In this document: positions 10,056 to 19,774 of the stretch, piece by piece | Numbering within the stretch: the stretch's first letter is position 1 | How the letters are laid out: the number at the start of each line of letters is the position of its first letter | Assembly: GCF_050176255.1 (NCBI RefSeq) | Contig: NZ_JBFXIE010000011.1 | Direction: 5' to 3' (one strand) | Length of the DNA stretch: 64,000 nt | DNA from: JBFXIE01 sp050176255 | GTDB lineage: Bacteria; Pseudomonadota; Gammaproteobacteria; Burkholderiales; Burkholderiaceae_C | Program-made: the position numbers and the translations under genes | The notes under the pieces: generated by a model | The model's database searches: none | What the model was told of the DNA's origin: nothing | The model's input: the letters and a program-made list of their open reading frames with translations, nothing else

Positions 10056-10601
10056 ATGCCGATGCTTCCGCCTACCACCACCGCCATCACCGGCGCGCCA
10101 CTGTTGCGGCGCCCTCTTCTGTCACGTCTGCTGGCCACTGGCCTGGGCCTGGGCCTGGGCCTGGGCCTGGGCCTGGGCCTGGGCCTGGGCCTGGGCGCCG
10201 GTGCCGCAGCGCAAGGCCGCCCCCAGCTCAACCTGCCGCGCGTGGAACTACAGGCGGGCATGCACCGCATCGATGCACAGGTGGCTGTATCGGCGCAGGA
10301 GCGCCAGGTCGGCCTGATGCACCGCCGCGACATGCCCATGCACGAAGGCATGCTGTTTGTCTTTGAGCAAGCCGCCACGCAGTGCTTCTGGATGCGCAAC
10401 ACGCTGCTGCCGCTGACCGCTGCCTTCGTGGCCGATGACGGCACCATCGTGAATCTGGCGGACATGCAGCCACTGTCCGAGGCCTCGCACTGCTCCACGC
10501 AGCCCGTGCGCTTCGTGCTGGAGATGAACCAGGGCTGGTTCGCCAAGCGCGGACTGAAGGCCGGCAGCAAGCTCAGCGGCCGGCCGTTTGCGTCGCGCTA
10601 A
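10056..10601 (+). CDS. Secreted DUF192 protein with a (Gly-Leu)9 signal-peptide repeat
   Basis: A 181-residue protein. The C-terminal two thirds match the DUF192 family (RQVGLMHRRDMPMHEGML, CFWMRNTLLPL, DGTIVNLADMQPL), a small fold of unknown function usually exported. The N-terminus (residues 1-55) looks like a signal peptide: two arginines (LLRRPLLSRLLA), then a run of alternating Gly and Leu ending in AGAAAQG, a plausible cleavage site. The run is encoded by nine perfect GCCTGG hexamers, so slippage would change the length of the hydrophobic core without breaking the frame. A later start is possible. Confidence 0.82.
   Translation: MPMLPPTTTAITGAPLLRRPLLSRLLATGLGLGLGLGLGLGLGLGLGAGAAAQGRPQLNLPRVELQAGMHRIDAQVAVSAQERQVGLMHRRDMPMHEGMLFVFEQAATQCFWMRNTLLPLTAAFVADDGTIVNLADMQPLSEASHCSTQPVRFVLEMNQGWFAKRGLKAGSKLSGRPFASR
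10141..10194. repeat. Hexanucleotide microsatellite (GCCTGG)9
   Basis: Nine perfect direct copies of GCCTGG within the signal peptide of the DUF192 gene, encoding alternating Gly-Leu. The period is a multiple of three, so copy-number changes stay in frame. Confidence 0.97.
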
Positions 10602-10658
10602 GGGTGCAAGGCATGCTGTCGCTGGCAAAATCCGCTTGCACGGCGTTGCGGCATCACA

Positions 10659-10694
10659 CAAAACAAACCGGCCTGCTTTTACGGGCAGGCCGGT
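10659..10694 (-). terminator. Rho-independent terminator of the monomeric isocitrate dehydrogenase gene
   Basis: On the minus strand ACCGGCCTGC pairs with GCAGGCCGGT and is followed by TTTGTTTTG. It lies about 45 bp after the stop codon at 10738. Confidence 0.8.
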
Positions 10695-10737
10695 AGGTAG
10701 GGGGCGCAATGGCCGGGGCCACGCCCCGGTAGGTCAA

Positions 10738-12972
<2,235 letters not shown>

Positions 12973-13223
12973 CTCGTCTCTCAGGTAACAAAAACAGAGG
13001 TTTTGCGCCGCTGGTCTGCGGCCAGGCGCACGGTCATCCGGTGTGACAGCCAGATTGTGCACGAGTCATCGCCCGAAAATCGCCTTATCCGCAATCGAAT
13101 CTCGCATTGCAAAAAATCATAGGGAAAACAAGCACTTTTTTTTGCAAGTCTTCTACAAGACTGTCGCCCGGCACCTGAAACAACGCCAAATGCAGCCCCA
13201 CTCCCCTGCCGCGCCGCGGGCAT
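12973..13223. other. Non-coding stretch upstream of the monomeric IDH gene
   Basis: This stretch, with the following sodB terminator and trailer, separates two minus-strand genes by 351 bp. It has AT-richer patches, including an 8-T run near 13137-13144, and presumably holds the IDH promoter. I see no RNA gene, conserved ORF or repeat in it. Confidence 0.5.
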
Positions 13224-13259
13224 GCAAAAGGGGCCTGAAGAGTGATCTCCAGGCCCCTT
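13224..13259 (-). terminator. Rho-independent terminator of sodB
   Basis: On the minus strand AAGGGGCCTG pairs with CAGGCCCCTT, and the 3' stem runs into TTTTGC. It lies about 65 bp after the sodB stop. Confidence 0.75.
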
Positions 13260-13323
13260 GTGCGCTCATGTGTGCCGCCAGCCACGGCGGCCCGCGGGGC
13301 TCGCCGGCGGCGCAGGCTCAGTT

Positions 13324-13905
13324 TCAGGCGAAGTTGGCTTCGGCAAACTTCCAGTTCACCAGCTTGTCCAGGAAGGTCTCGACAAACTTGGGGCGCAGGT
13401 TGCGGTAGTCGATGTAGTAGGCGTGCTCCCACACGTCCACCGTCAGCAGGGCCTTGTCTTCGGTGGTCAGCGGCGTGCCGGCGGCGCCGGTGTTGACGAT
13501 GTCCACGCTGCCATCGGGCTTCTTGACCAGCCAGGTCCAGCCGGAGCCGAAGTTGCCCACGGCCGACTTCACGAAGGCTTCCTTGAACGCGGCGTAGCTG
13601 CCCCACTTGGCGTTGATGGCGGCAGCCAGTGCGCCGGTGGGCTCACCACCACCGTTGGGAGCCATGCAGTTCCAGAAGAAGGTGTGGTTCCAGATTTGCG
13701 CGGCGTTGTTGTAGATGCCGCCGCTGGACTTCTTGATGATTTCTTCGAGCGTCATGCTCTCGAACTCGGTGCCCTTTTGCAGGTTGTTCAGGTTCACCAC
13801 GTAGGCGTTGTGGTGCTTGCCGTGGTGGTATTCCAGCGTTTCCTGGCTGTAGTGGGGGGCCAGTGCGTCGATTGCATAGGGCAGCGCGGGCAGGGTGTGT
13901 TCCAT
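13324..13905 (-). CDS. sodB: Iron superoxide dismutase
   Basis: Dismutates superoxide in the cytoplasm. The 193-residue protein has the metal ligands His-27 (YHHGKHH), His-74 (WNHTFFWN) and the Asp/His pair of DVWEHAYYIDYRN. The AAQIWNHTFFWNCMAPNGGG segment is of the Fe type rather than the Mn type. It has its own terminator and starts 165 bp downstream of the xseA stop codon, so it is probably monocistronic. Confidence 0.95.
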   Translation of the reverse strand: MEHTLPALPYAIDALAPHYSQETLEYHHGKHHNAYVVNLNNLQKGTEFESMTLEEIIKKSSGGIYNNAAQIWNHTFFWNCMAPNGGGEPTGALAAAINAKWGSYAAFKEAFVKSAVGNFGSGWTWLVKKPDGSVDIVNTGAAGTPLTTEDKALLTVDVWEHAYYIDYRNLRPKFVETFLDKLVNWKFAEANFA

Positions 13906-14070
13906 GGTCTAGTCCTTCGTGGGTTGTGATGGAGGAAAGTCGCCGCCGCCAGGGCGCGGCGAGGCAACGGGCATTGTAGGAAGGTCTGCAGCAGGGCATC
14001 TACCGGGAGTCAGGACTCCTGCCAGCGGGTGCGGGAATGCTGCGCACAGGCGCGGCGATCCGGGCCGTGC

Positions 14071-15468
14071 TCACAAAAGTCGGCGCTGCGACACCGTCAG
14101 GTCCAGCTCGCCCTCGGCCAGCTGGGCATGCACTGCGTCGCCCAGCCGCACCTGCGCGGGGCGCGTCACGGGCTGGCCCTGCGCGTCGGTCAGCAGGGCA
14201 TAGCCGCGCCGCAGCACCAGGCGCGGGTCCAGCAGTTGCAGCCGCAGCGCCGCGCGCTCCAGACGATCTGTGCGCTGCACCAGGTTGCGCTGCAAGGTTT
14301 GAGGCAAAAGTACCTGTAGCGCTTGACTGGCGTGCGCAAGGCGCTCTTTATTCAATAGCATACCGTGGCGCATGCGCTGCGCCAGGCCGCCCAGGCGCAG
14401 CTGCTGGCGCCCGACAAACCCGGACGGCCGTCCCAGCCGCTGGGCCGCCTGGTCCAGCCTTTGGTGGCGCATATCCAGCTGGCGCTGCACGCCGTCGGCC
14501 AATCGCCCGGCCAGCAGCTCCAGCGCGCCCAGCCACACGGTGCGCGGCTGCGCCACGAGTTCGGCCGCCGCAGTGGGCGTGGGCGCGCGCAGGTCGGCGC
14601 AGAAGTCGGCAATGGTGAAGTCGGTCTCGTGCCCCACGCCGCTGACCAGCGGCACCGGGCTTTGCACGATGGCGCGGGCCACGCGCTCGTCATTGAAAGC
14701 CCACAGGTCTTCGATGGAGCCGCCGCCGCGCACCAGCAAGATCACGTCGATGGGAGGCGTGGCTGGCGTGGCTGGCGTGCCCGATGCCAGGTTGAGTGCC
14801 AAATCAGCCTCCAGCCCAGGTTTTGGATGCGCCAGCAGATACATTTTTGATAGCGCATCGACGATGGACGCTGGCGCCTGCGCCCCTTGCACCAGGGCCG
14901 GCACCAGCACCACGGGAATATGCGGCACACGCCGGCGCAGTGCCGTCACCACGTCGTGCAACGCAGCGGCGCCCGGCGATGTGACCAGGCCGATGCCGCG
15001 CGGCATGGCGGGCAGCGGCCGCTTGCGCGCGGCATCAAACAGGCCCTCGGCCTCCAGCTGGGCCTTCAGGCGCAAGAACTGCTCGAACAGCGCGCCCTGC
15101 CCTGCGCGCTGCAGGCTTTCGACGATCAGCTGCAGGTCGCCGCGTGCCTCATACACACCCAGCCGGCCGCGCACCTCCACCAGCTCGCCATCATGCGGGG
15201 TGAAGTCCAGCACCCCGGCCGCGCGCCGGAACATCGCGCAGCGAATCTGCCCCTGCCCGTCCTTGAGCGTGAAGTAGCAGTGCCCGCTGGATGCGCGCGA
15301 AAAGCCCGTGATCTCGCCGCGCACCGCGACAGGATTGAACCGCGCCTCCAGCGCATCAGCAATGGCGCGGCACAGCGCGCCAACTTCCCAGATACGCGGC
15401 GCCACGCCTGCGTCTGCGCGCTCAAACATCGGCGGCTCCAGGCCTGCAAGCGCCTGCGCCCGACGCAT
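14071..15468 (-). CDS. xseA: Exodeoxyribonuclease VII large subunit with lineage-specific insertions
   Basis: Catalytic subunit of the single-strand exonuclease that degrades DNA to oligonucleotides; it needs the small subunit XseB, which is not in this window. The 465-residue protein has an N-terminal OB fold (RIWEVGALCRAIADALEARF, VAVRGEITGFSRASSGHCYF) and the catalytic core with RGIGLVTSPGAAALHD and LLVRGGGSIEDLWAFNDE. An insertion of about 25 residues relative to E. coli (KMYLLAHPKPGLEADLALNL region) lies just before LLVRGGG, and a second repeat-like segment lies near 14306-14362. The ATG at 15429 (MFERADAG) is an equally possible start. Confidence 0.93.
   Translation of the reverse strand: MRRAQALAGLEPPMFERADAGVAPRIWEVGALCRAIADALEARFNPVAVRGEITGFSRASSGHCYFTLKDGQGQIRCAMFRRAAGVLDFTPHDGELVEVRGRLGVYEARGDLQLIVESLQRAGQGALFEQFLRLKAQLEAEGLFDAARKRPLPAMPRGIGLVTSPGAAALHDVVTALRRRVPHIPVVLVPALVQGAQAPASIVDALSKMYLLAHPKPGLEADLALNLASGTPATPATPPIDVILLVRGGGSIEDLWAFNDERVARAIVQSPVPLVSGVGHETDFTIADFCADLRAPTPTAAAELVAQPRTVWLGALELLAGRLADGVQRQLDMRHQRLDQAAQRLGRPSGFVGRQQLRLGGLAQRMRHGMLLNKERLAHASQALQVLLPQTLQRNLVQRTDRLERAALRLQLLDPRLVLRRGYALLTDAQGQPVTRPAQVRLGDAVHAQLAEGELDLTVSQRRLL
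14306..14362. repeat. Palindromic-repeat-like segment in xseA, copy 1
   Basis: On the coding strand: GCTATTGAATAAAG, AGCGCCTTGCGC, then CAAGCGCTACAGGTAC followed by TTTT. This resembles the variant arms seen between genes at 39435 and 56733. It is read as LLNKERLAHASQALQVLL in XseA. Confidence 0.5.
14740..14862. repeat. In-frame insertion in xseA with repeat arms and a 9-bp tandem repeat
   Basis: The segment GCGCCAGCAGATACATTTTT followed by GATAG (14830-14854) mimics the canonical arm GCGCTGGCAGCTATTTTTGA. Just beside it (about 14755-14781) GGCGTGGCT is repeated in tandem, read on the coding strand as TPATPATPP. Together they encode extra residues absent from E. coli XseA, between the AIEL-like helix and LLVRGGG. 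Confidence 0.55.
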
Positions 15469-15813
15469 TAGTCCACAGACTGCGGCGCTGGACGGCGGGG
15501 CTGCGCAGGCGCACGCAAACCAGCCGAAAGCCGCAGAAGTACATGCAAGCCATTGATTTACAAAGATTTTTGGATGCGCAATTTTTCATCAAACTGACCA
15601 AACCACGTATTGGCGCCGTCTGTCACGGGCTGTACATAGGGTTTCCCACAAAGTTATCCACAGAAAATGTGGGTCTTGGGCTCGCCGTGAGTGGCCAGGG
15701 CCCGGTACGCGGAGGACGTCTTCGCTGGCATACGCCGCTTGCCCCACCCGGCAGGTCTGCAACACAAGCTGCGCCATAATCCCCGCTGCCTTTCATCGTG
15801 AGCGGAGTGAGAA
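15469..15813. other. Divergent intergenic region xseA / exbB with a DnaA-box-like site
   Basis: 345 bp containing the promoters of two divergent units. A perfect TTATCCACA (15654-15662) sits in the loop of a short hairpin formed by CCCACA (15645-15650) and TGTGGG (15668-15673). No ORF with coding character, RNA gene or repeat element is seen. Confidence 0.5.
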
Positions 15814-16452
15814 TTGCTGTCGATCATACAAGCCGCGGGCTGGCCCATCTGGCCATTGATAGCCTGCTCTATCCTGGCGCTGGCGCTGGTTTTCGAGCGC
15901 TTCGTGTCCCTCAAAACCGCCCGCGTCGTGCCGCCGAAACTACTGGACGAAGCCATCACGGTGTCCTCGCGCTCGGTTCCCACGCCCGACGTGGTGAACC
16001 AGCTGGCGCAGAACTCCGCCCTGGGCGAGGTGCTGGCCAGCGGCCTGCGCACCCTCAACAGCAACCCCAGCAGCACCGAGGCCGACCTGCGCGCCGCCAT
16101 GGAGGGCGCGGGCCGCGCCGTGGCCCACCGGCTGGAAAAATACCTCAACGCCCTGGCCACTATCGCGTCGGCCGCGCCGCTGCTGGGCCTTCTGGGCACG
16201 GTGATCGGCATGATCGAAATCTTTGGCTCGCAGGCCGGCACCGGCGCAGTGGGCGCCACCGGCGGCGGCAACCCGGCGCAGCTGGCGCACGGCATCTCGA
16301 TTGCGCTGTACAACACTGCCTTCGGCCTGATCGTCGCCATTCCCACGCTGATCTTCTGGCGCTACTTTCGCAGCCGCGTGGACGCCTACCTGCTGACGCT
16401 GGAGCTGGCGTCCGAGCAGTTCGTGCGCCATATCAGCCGCCTGCGCAAGTAA
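15814..16452 (+). CDS. exbB: ExbB/TolQ-family proton channel subunit
   Basis: Inner-membrane subunit of a proton-driven motor that energises TonB- or Tol-like proteins. The 212-residue protein has three hydrophobic segments (about 10-27, 113-135, 160-180) and the family core SAAPLLGLLGTVIGMIEIF. The start is an unusual TTG at 15814, preceded by GGAG with a 6-nt spacer; no ATG or GTG lies in frame nearby. It is followed by exbD and lpxK in one run. The neighbouring ybgC-tolQRA set is the Tol version, so this pair is the ExbBD-like paralog. Confidence 0.9.
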   Translation: MLSIIQAAGWPIWPLIACSILALALVFERFVSLKTARVVPPKLLDEAITVSSRSVPTPDVVNQLAQNSALGEVLASGLRTLNSNPSSTEADLRAAMEGAGRAVAHRLEKYLNALATIASAAPLLGLLGTVIGMIEIFGSQAGTGAVGATGGGNPAQLAHGISIALYNTAFGLIVAIPTLIFWRYFRSRVDAYLLTLELASEQFVRHISRLRK

Positions 16453-16474
16453 TCCCCCCAAAGCGCACAAAAGC

Positions 16475-16909
16475 ATGGCCGCCATGAACTTTCGCCCCCG
16501 CCAGAAGGAAGAGCCCGAGATCAACCTGATCCCCTTCATCGACGTGCTGCTGGTGATCCTCATCTTTTTGATGCTGTCCACCACCTACAGCAAGTTCACC
16601 GAGCTGCAACTGACCCTGCCCGTGGCGGACGCCCAGCAACTTCGCGACCGCCCCAGGGAGGTCATCGTGGCCGTGTCCGCCGACGGGCGCTACGCCGTCA
16701 ACAAAACCGCGCTGGACGGCCGCCAGGTCGAACAGCTGGCCAGCACCCTGGCCCAGGCTGCCACCGCCGGGCCCGACAGCGTGGTCATCATCAGCGCCGA
16801 CGCATCGGCGCCGCACCAGGCGGTAATCACGGTGATGGAGGCCGCCCGCCGCGCGGGCCTGTCGCAAATCACGTTTGCCACCCAATCGTCGGCTACGGCC
16901 GGCAGGTAA
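16475..16909 (+). CDS. exbD: ExbD/TolR-family biopolymer transport protein
   Basis: Partner of ExbB. A 144-residue protein with one N-terminal membrane helix (about 20-38). EINLIPFIDVLLVILIFLM contains the aspartate that carries protons in this family. The periplasmic part (VIVAVSADGRYAVN, VVIISADASAPH) fits ExbD. It lies 22 bp after exbB; no tonB follows. lpxK starts 10 bp downstream. Confidence 0.92.
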   Translation: MAAMNFRPRQKEEPEINLIPFIDVLLVILIFLMLSTTYSKFTELQLTLPVADAQQLRDRPREVIVAVSADGRYAVNKTALDGRQVEQLASTLAQAATAGPDSVVIISADASAPHQAVITVMEAARRAGLSQITFATQSSATAGR

Positions 16910-16919
16910 GCCCGTCCTG

Positions 16920-17936
16920 ATGGCCACCGCTGGCCGCTCGTCTTGCCCGTCCACTCATCTGCGCCAAGCCTGGCAGCGCCGCGGCGCTCTGGCTGTTGCA
17001 CTGTGGCCGCTGTCGCTGCTGTACGGCGCGCTGATGGCGTTGCGGCGCGCGCTTTATCGGGTGCGTCTGCTGCGCAGCCATCGGCTGCCCGTGCCGGTGA
17101 TCGTGGTGGGCAACGTGATCGCTGGCGGCGCCGGCAAGACCCCCGTCACGCTGGCCGTGGTGCGCCACCTGCAGGCGGCCGGCTGGCAGCCGGGCGTCAT
17201 CTCGCGCGGGTATGGCCGCACCACTGCCGACTGCCGCGAAGTGCTGCCTGCCAGCACCGCCGCCGAGGTGGGCGATGAGCCACTGCTGATCGCCCGCGCC
17301 AGCGGCGCACCGGTCTTTGTGGCGCGCCAGCGTGCCGAGGCCGCCGCGGCGCTGCTGGCGGCCCACCCGGCCACCAACATCCTGGTCTGCGACGACGGCC
17401 TGCAGCACCTGGCCCTGGCGCGCGACCTGGAGATTTGCGTTTTCAACGACGAGGGTGTCGGCAACGGCTGGCTGCTGCCCGCCGGCCCACTGCGTGAGCC
17501 CTGGCCGCGCAAGGTCGATCTGGTGCTGCATGCGGGCCCCGCGCCGGGCGGGTCGGCGCTGCAATTTGCCCTGTCGCGCGGCCTGGCCACCCATGCCGTG
17601 GACGCCAGCGGCGGGCGCGTGCTGCTGGCCCAAATGCAGGGCCGGCCGCTGCACGCGTTGGCAGCCATCGCCCGGCCGCAGGACTTCTTTGCGATGCTGC
17701 GCGCCAGAGGGCTGGCGCCTGCCCATGAGGAAGCGCTGCCCGATCACTATGATTTCAATAGCTGGCAGCGCCCATCAGACAAGCGTTTGCAGCTGATTTG
17801 CACTGAAAAAGACGCCGTCAAACTCTGGCCCGCGCACCCCGACGCGCTGGCCGTGCCGCTGGCTGTGCACATCGCGCCGGCCTTTTTTGAGGCGCTCGAC
17901 GCCCGCCTGGCGTCGCTATCATCAATCCGCCATTGA
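16920..17936 (+). CDS. lpxK: Tetraacyldisaccharide 4'-kinase LpxK
   Basis: Phosphorylates the lipid A precursor at the 4' position, at the inner face of the inner membrane. The 338-residue protein has an N-terminal membrane-associated helix (residues 20-45), a P-loop GNVIAGGAGKTP (from about residue 63), SRGYGR and VCDDGLQHLALARD. It ends with CTEKDAVKLW. The ATG at 16920 is in frame 11 bp after exbD. Before CTEKDAVK the DNA closely matches the dispersed palindromic repeat and encodes FNSWQRPSDKRLQLI, longer than the E. coli loop. Confidence 0.95.
   Translation: MATAGRSSCPSTHLRQAWQRRGALAVALWPLSLLYGALMALRRALYRVRLLRSHRLPVPVIVVGNVIAGGAGKTPVTLAVVRHLQAAGWQPGVISRGYGRTTADCREVLPASTAAEVGDEPLLIARASGAPVFVARQRAEAAAALLAAHPATNILVCDDGLQHLALARDLEICVFNDEGVGNGWLLPAGPLREPWPRKVDLVLHAGPAPGGSALQFALSRGLATHAVDASGGRVLLAQMQGRPLHALAAIARPQDFFAMLRARGLAPAHEEALPDHYDFNSWQRPSDKRLQLICTEKDAVKLWPAHPDALAVPLAVHIAPAFFEALDARLASLSSIRH
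17745..17803. repeat. Palindromic repeat within lpxK
   Basis: TTTCAATAGCTGGCAGCGCC, a short loop with CAGA, then CAAGCGTTTGCAGCTGATTT. Both arms match the intergenic consensus with few differences, yet the reading frame of lpxK passes through intact (FNSWQRPSDKRLQLI). Confidence 0.65.
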
Positions 17937-17944
17937 GGAACACC

Positions 17945-18127
17945 ATGGATCCCAAACTGCTTGAACTGCTGGTCTGCCCCGTCACCAAGGGCCCGCTGAC
18001 CTACGACCGCGAACACCAGGAGCTGATTTCGCGCAGCGCGCGCCTGGCCTACCCGGTGCGCGACGGCATTCCCGTGCTGCTGGAAGAAGAAGCCCGCCCC
18101 CTGACCGACGAGGAGCTGGAGCAGTGA
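17945..18127 (+). CDS. UPF0434/Trm112-like small protein (YcaR)
   Basis: A 60-residue protein beginning MDPKLLELLVCPVTKGPL and containing YPVRDGIPVLLEEEAR. This is the Trm112/UPF0434 family, usually encoded between lpxK and kdsB in proteobacteria. Only one Cys of the zinc-ribbon type remains visible, so metal binding is doubtful; the role is unknown. Its stop codon overlaps the GTG start of kdsB, indicating translational coupling. Confidence 0.9.
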   Translation: MDPKLLELLVCPVTKGPLTYDREHQELISRSARLAYPVRDGIPVLLEEEARPLTDEELEQ

Positions 18128-18912
18128 GCGCAGCCGCGCCGTTCACGGTGCTGATACCGGCGCGCCTGGCATCCACCCGCTTGCCCGACAAACCGCTGGC
18201 CGACATTGCCGGCCTGCCCATGGTGGTACGTGTGGCGCGCCGCGCCGCGCAAAGCGCCGCCGGGCGCTGCGTGGTGGCTGCCGACGATGCCCGCATCGTG
18301 CAAGCCTGCGCGGCGCATGGCGTGCAGGCCCTGCTGACCCGCACCGACCACGCCAGCGGCAGCGACCGCCTGGCCGAGGCTTGCGAGCTGCTGGGCCTGG
18401 CGGACGACGACATCGTGGTCAACGTGCAGGGCGACGAGCCGCTCATCGACCCACAGCTGATCGACGCCGTGGCCGCACTGCTGCCCACGCGCGCGGGCGC
18501 CAGCATGGGCACTGCCGCCCATGCCATCAGCAGTGCGCAAGACTTTGCCAACCCCAACGTGGTCAAGGTGGTGCTGGACGCACAAGGCCTGGCGCATTAC
18601 TTCAGCCGCGCCCCCATCCCACATGCGCGGGACCAGGCAGCGGACAGCGCCTGGTGGCAGACCGGCCACGCGGGGGTTCCGACAGGCTTTGCGCCGCTGC
18701 GCCATATCGGCATCTACAGCTACCGGGCGGGCTTTTTGCGGCAGTTTCCGCAACTGCCACCCGCGCCCACCGAAGTGCTGGAGGCGCTGGAGCAACTGCG
18801 TGCGCTGTGGCATGGCCACCGCATTGCCGTGCATGTGACAGACATTGCACCGGGGGCGGGCGTGGACACGCCTGCCGACCTCGAGCGCGTGCGCGCCCTG
18901 CTGGGCGGCTAG
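18124..18912 (+). CDS. kdsB: CMP-Kdo synthetase (3-deoxy-manno-octulosonate cytidylyltransferase)
   Basis: Activates Kdo with CTP for the LPS inner core. The 262-residue protein shows the nucleotidyltransferase motifs LIPARLASTRLPDKPL (residues 10-25), DHASGSDRLAEA and VNVQGDEPLID. The GTG start overlaps the stop of the preceding small gene by four bases. A GC-rich hairpin (CGGGCGAGG/CCTCGCCCG, 18930-18959) without a T-run follows the stop and precedes adk. Confidence 0.95.
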   Translation: MSAAAPFTVLIPARLASTRLPDKPLADIAGLPMVVRVARRAAQSAAGRCVVAADDARIVQACAAHGVQALLTRTDHASGSDRLAEACELLGLADDDIVVNVQGDEPLIDPQLIDAVAALLPTRAGASMGTAAHAISSAQDFANPNVVKVVLDAQGLAHYFSRAPIPHARDQAADSAWWQTGHAGVPTGFAPLRHIGIYSYRAGFLRQFPQLPPAPTEVLEALEQLRALWHGHRIAVHVTDIAPGAGVDTPADLERVRALLGG

Positions 18913-19036
18913 CTTTACCCCGTCAGTTTCGGGCGAGGGTCGCGTGCTATCCTCGCCCGGCACAAGAGCACATGCCCTGCGCCAGCGCGCCGGCGGCAAA
19001 CGTGCCCGCTGATTTCAAAACACCAGAGGACAACCC

Positions 19037-19693
19037 ATGAGACTGATTTTGCTTGGCGCACCCGGCGCCGGAAAGGGCACGCAGGCCGCGTTCATTTGCC
19101 AGAAATACGGCATCCCGCAAATTTCCACCGGCGACATGCTGCGTGCTGCCGTAAAGGCAGGCACGCCGCTGGGCCTGCAGGCCAAGGCCGTCATGGAAGC
19201 AGGTCAGCTCGTCAGCGATGACCTGATCATCAATCTGGTGCAAGAGCGCATCGCTGAGCCCGACTGCGCCCAGGGTTTTTTGTTCGACGGCTTTCCGCGC
19301 ACCATTCCGCAGGCCGATGCCATGAAGGCCGCCGGCGTCAAGCTCGATTACGTGCTGGAGATCGACGTGCCGTTCGACGCCATCATCGAGCGCATGAGCG
19401 GCCGCCGCTCGCACCCGGCCTCCGGCCGCACCTACCACGTCAAGTTCAACCCGCCCAAGGCGGAAGGCCTGGACGACGTCACTGGCGAGCCCCTGGTGCA
19501 GCGCGAAGACGACAAGGAAGAAACCGTCAAGAAGCGCCTGCAGGTCTATAGCGACCAGACCCGTCCGCTGGTGGACTACTACTCCAACTGGGCCAAGGCC
19601 GATCCGGCCAACGCCCCCAGGTACCGCGCCATCCAGGGCACGGGCAGTGTGGAAGAGATCACCCAGCGCGCGCTGGCTGCACTCGCCAGCTGA
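19037..19693 (+). CDS. adk: Adenylate kinase
   Basis: Interconverts ATP + AMP and 2 ADP. 218 residues, the usual length of the long form. The P-loop GAPGAGKGT occupies residues 7-15; GFPRTIPQADAM and the LID segment GRRSHPASGRTYHVKFNPP are present. The LID lacks zinc-binding cysteines. It lies 124 bp after kdsB; an ATG preceded by AGAGGA fits the start. A GC-rich hairpin follows. Confidence 0.96.
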   Translation: MRLILLGAPGAGKGTQAAFICQKYGIPQISTGDMLRAAVKAGTPLGLQAKAVMEAGQLVSDDLIINLVQERIAEPDCAQGFLFDGFPRTIPQADAMKAAGVKLDYVLEIDVPFDAIIERMSGRRSHPASGRTYHVKFNPPKAEGLDDVTGEPLVQREDDKEETVKKRLQVYSDQTRPLVDYYSNWAKADPANAPRYRAIQGTGSVEEITQRALAALAS

Positions 19694-19713
19694 TCGGCCG
19701 TCCCGCCCGGCTC

Positions 19714-19741
19714 ACAACGCCCCGCATCGCCGGGGCGTTGT
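19714..19741. terminator. Hairpin between adk and rbgA, probable terminator
   Basis: ACAACGCCCCG pairs perfectly with CGGGGCGTTGT around a 6-nt loop. The tail after it is only GCTTTG on the plus strand. It lies between convergent genes and may serve both. Confidence 0.6.
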
Positions 19742-19774
19742 GCTTTGTGCCGGCACTTTTTTCAAGTGGCCTGC

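Noticed and set aside
18930..18959. Hairpin after kdsB as a terminator
   Set aside because: Strong stem but no T-run, and adk follows on the same strand; it may only pause or stabilise RNA.
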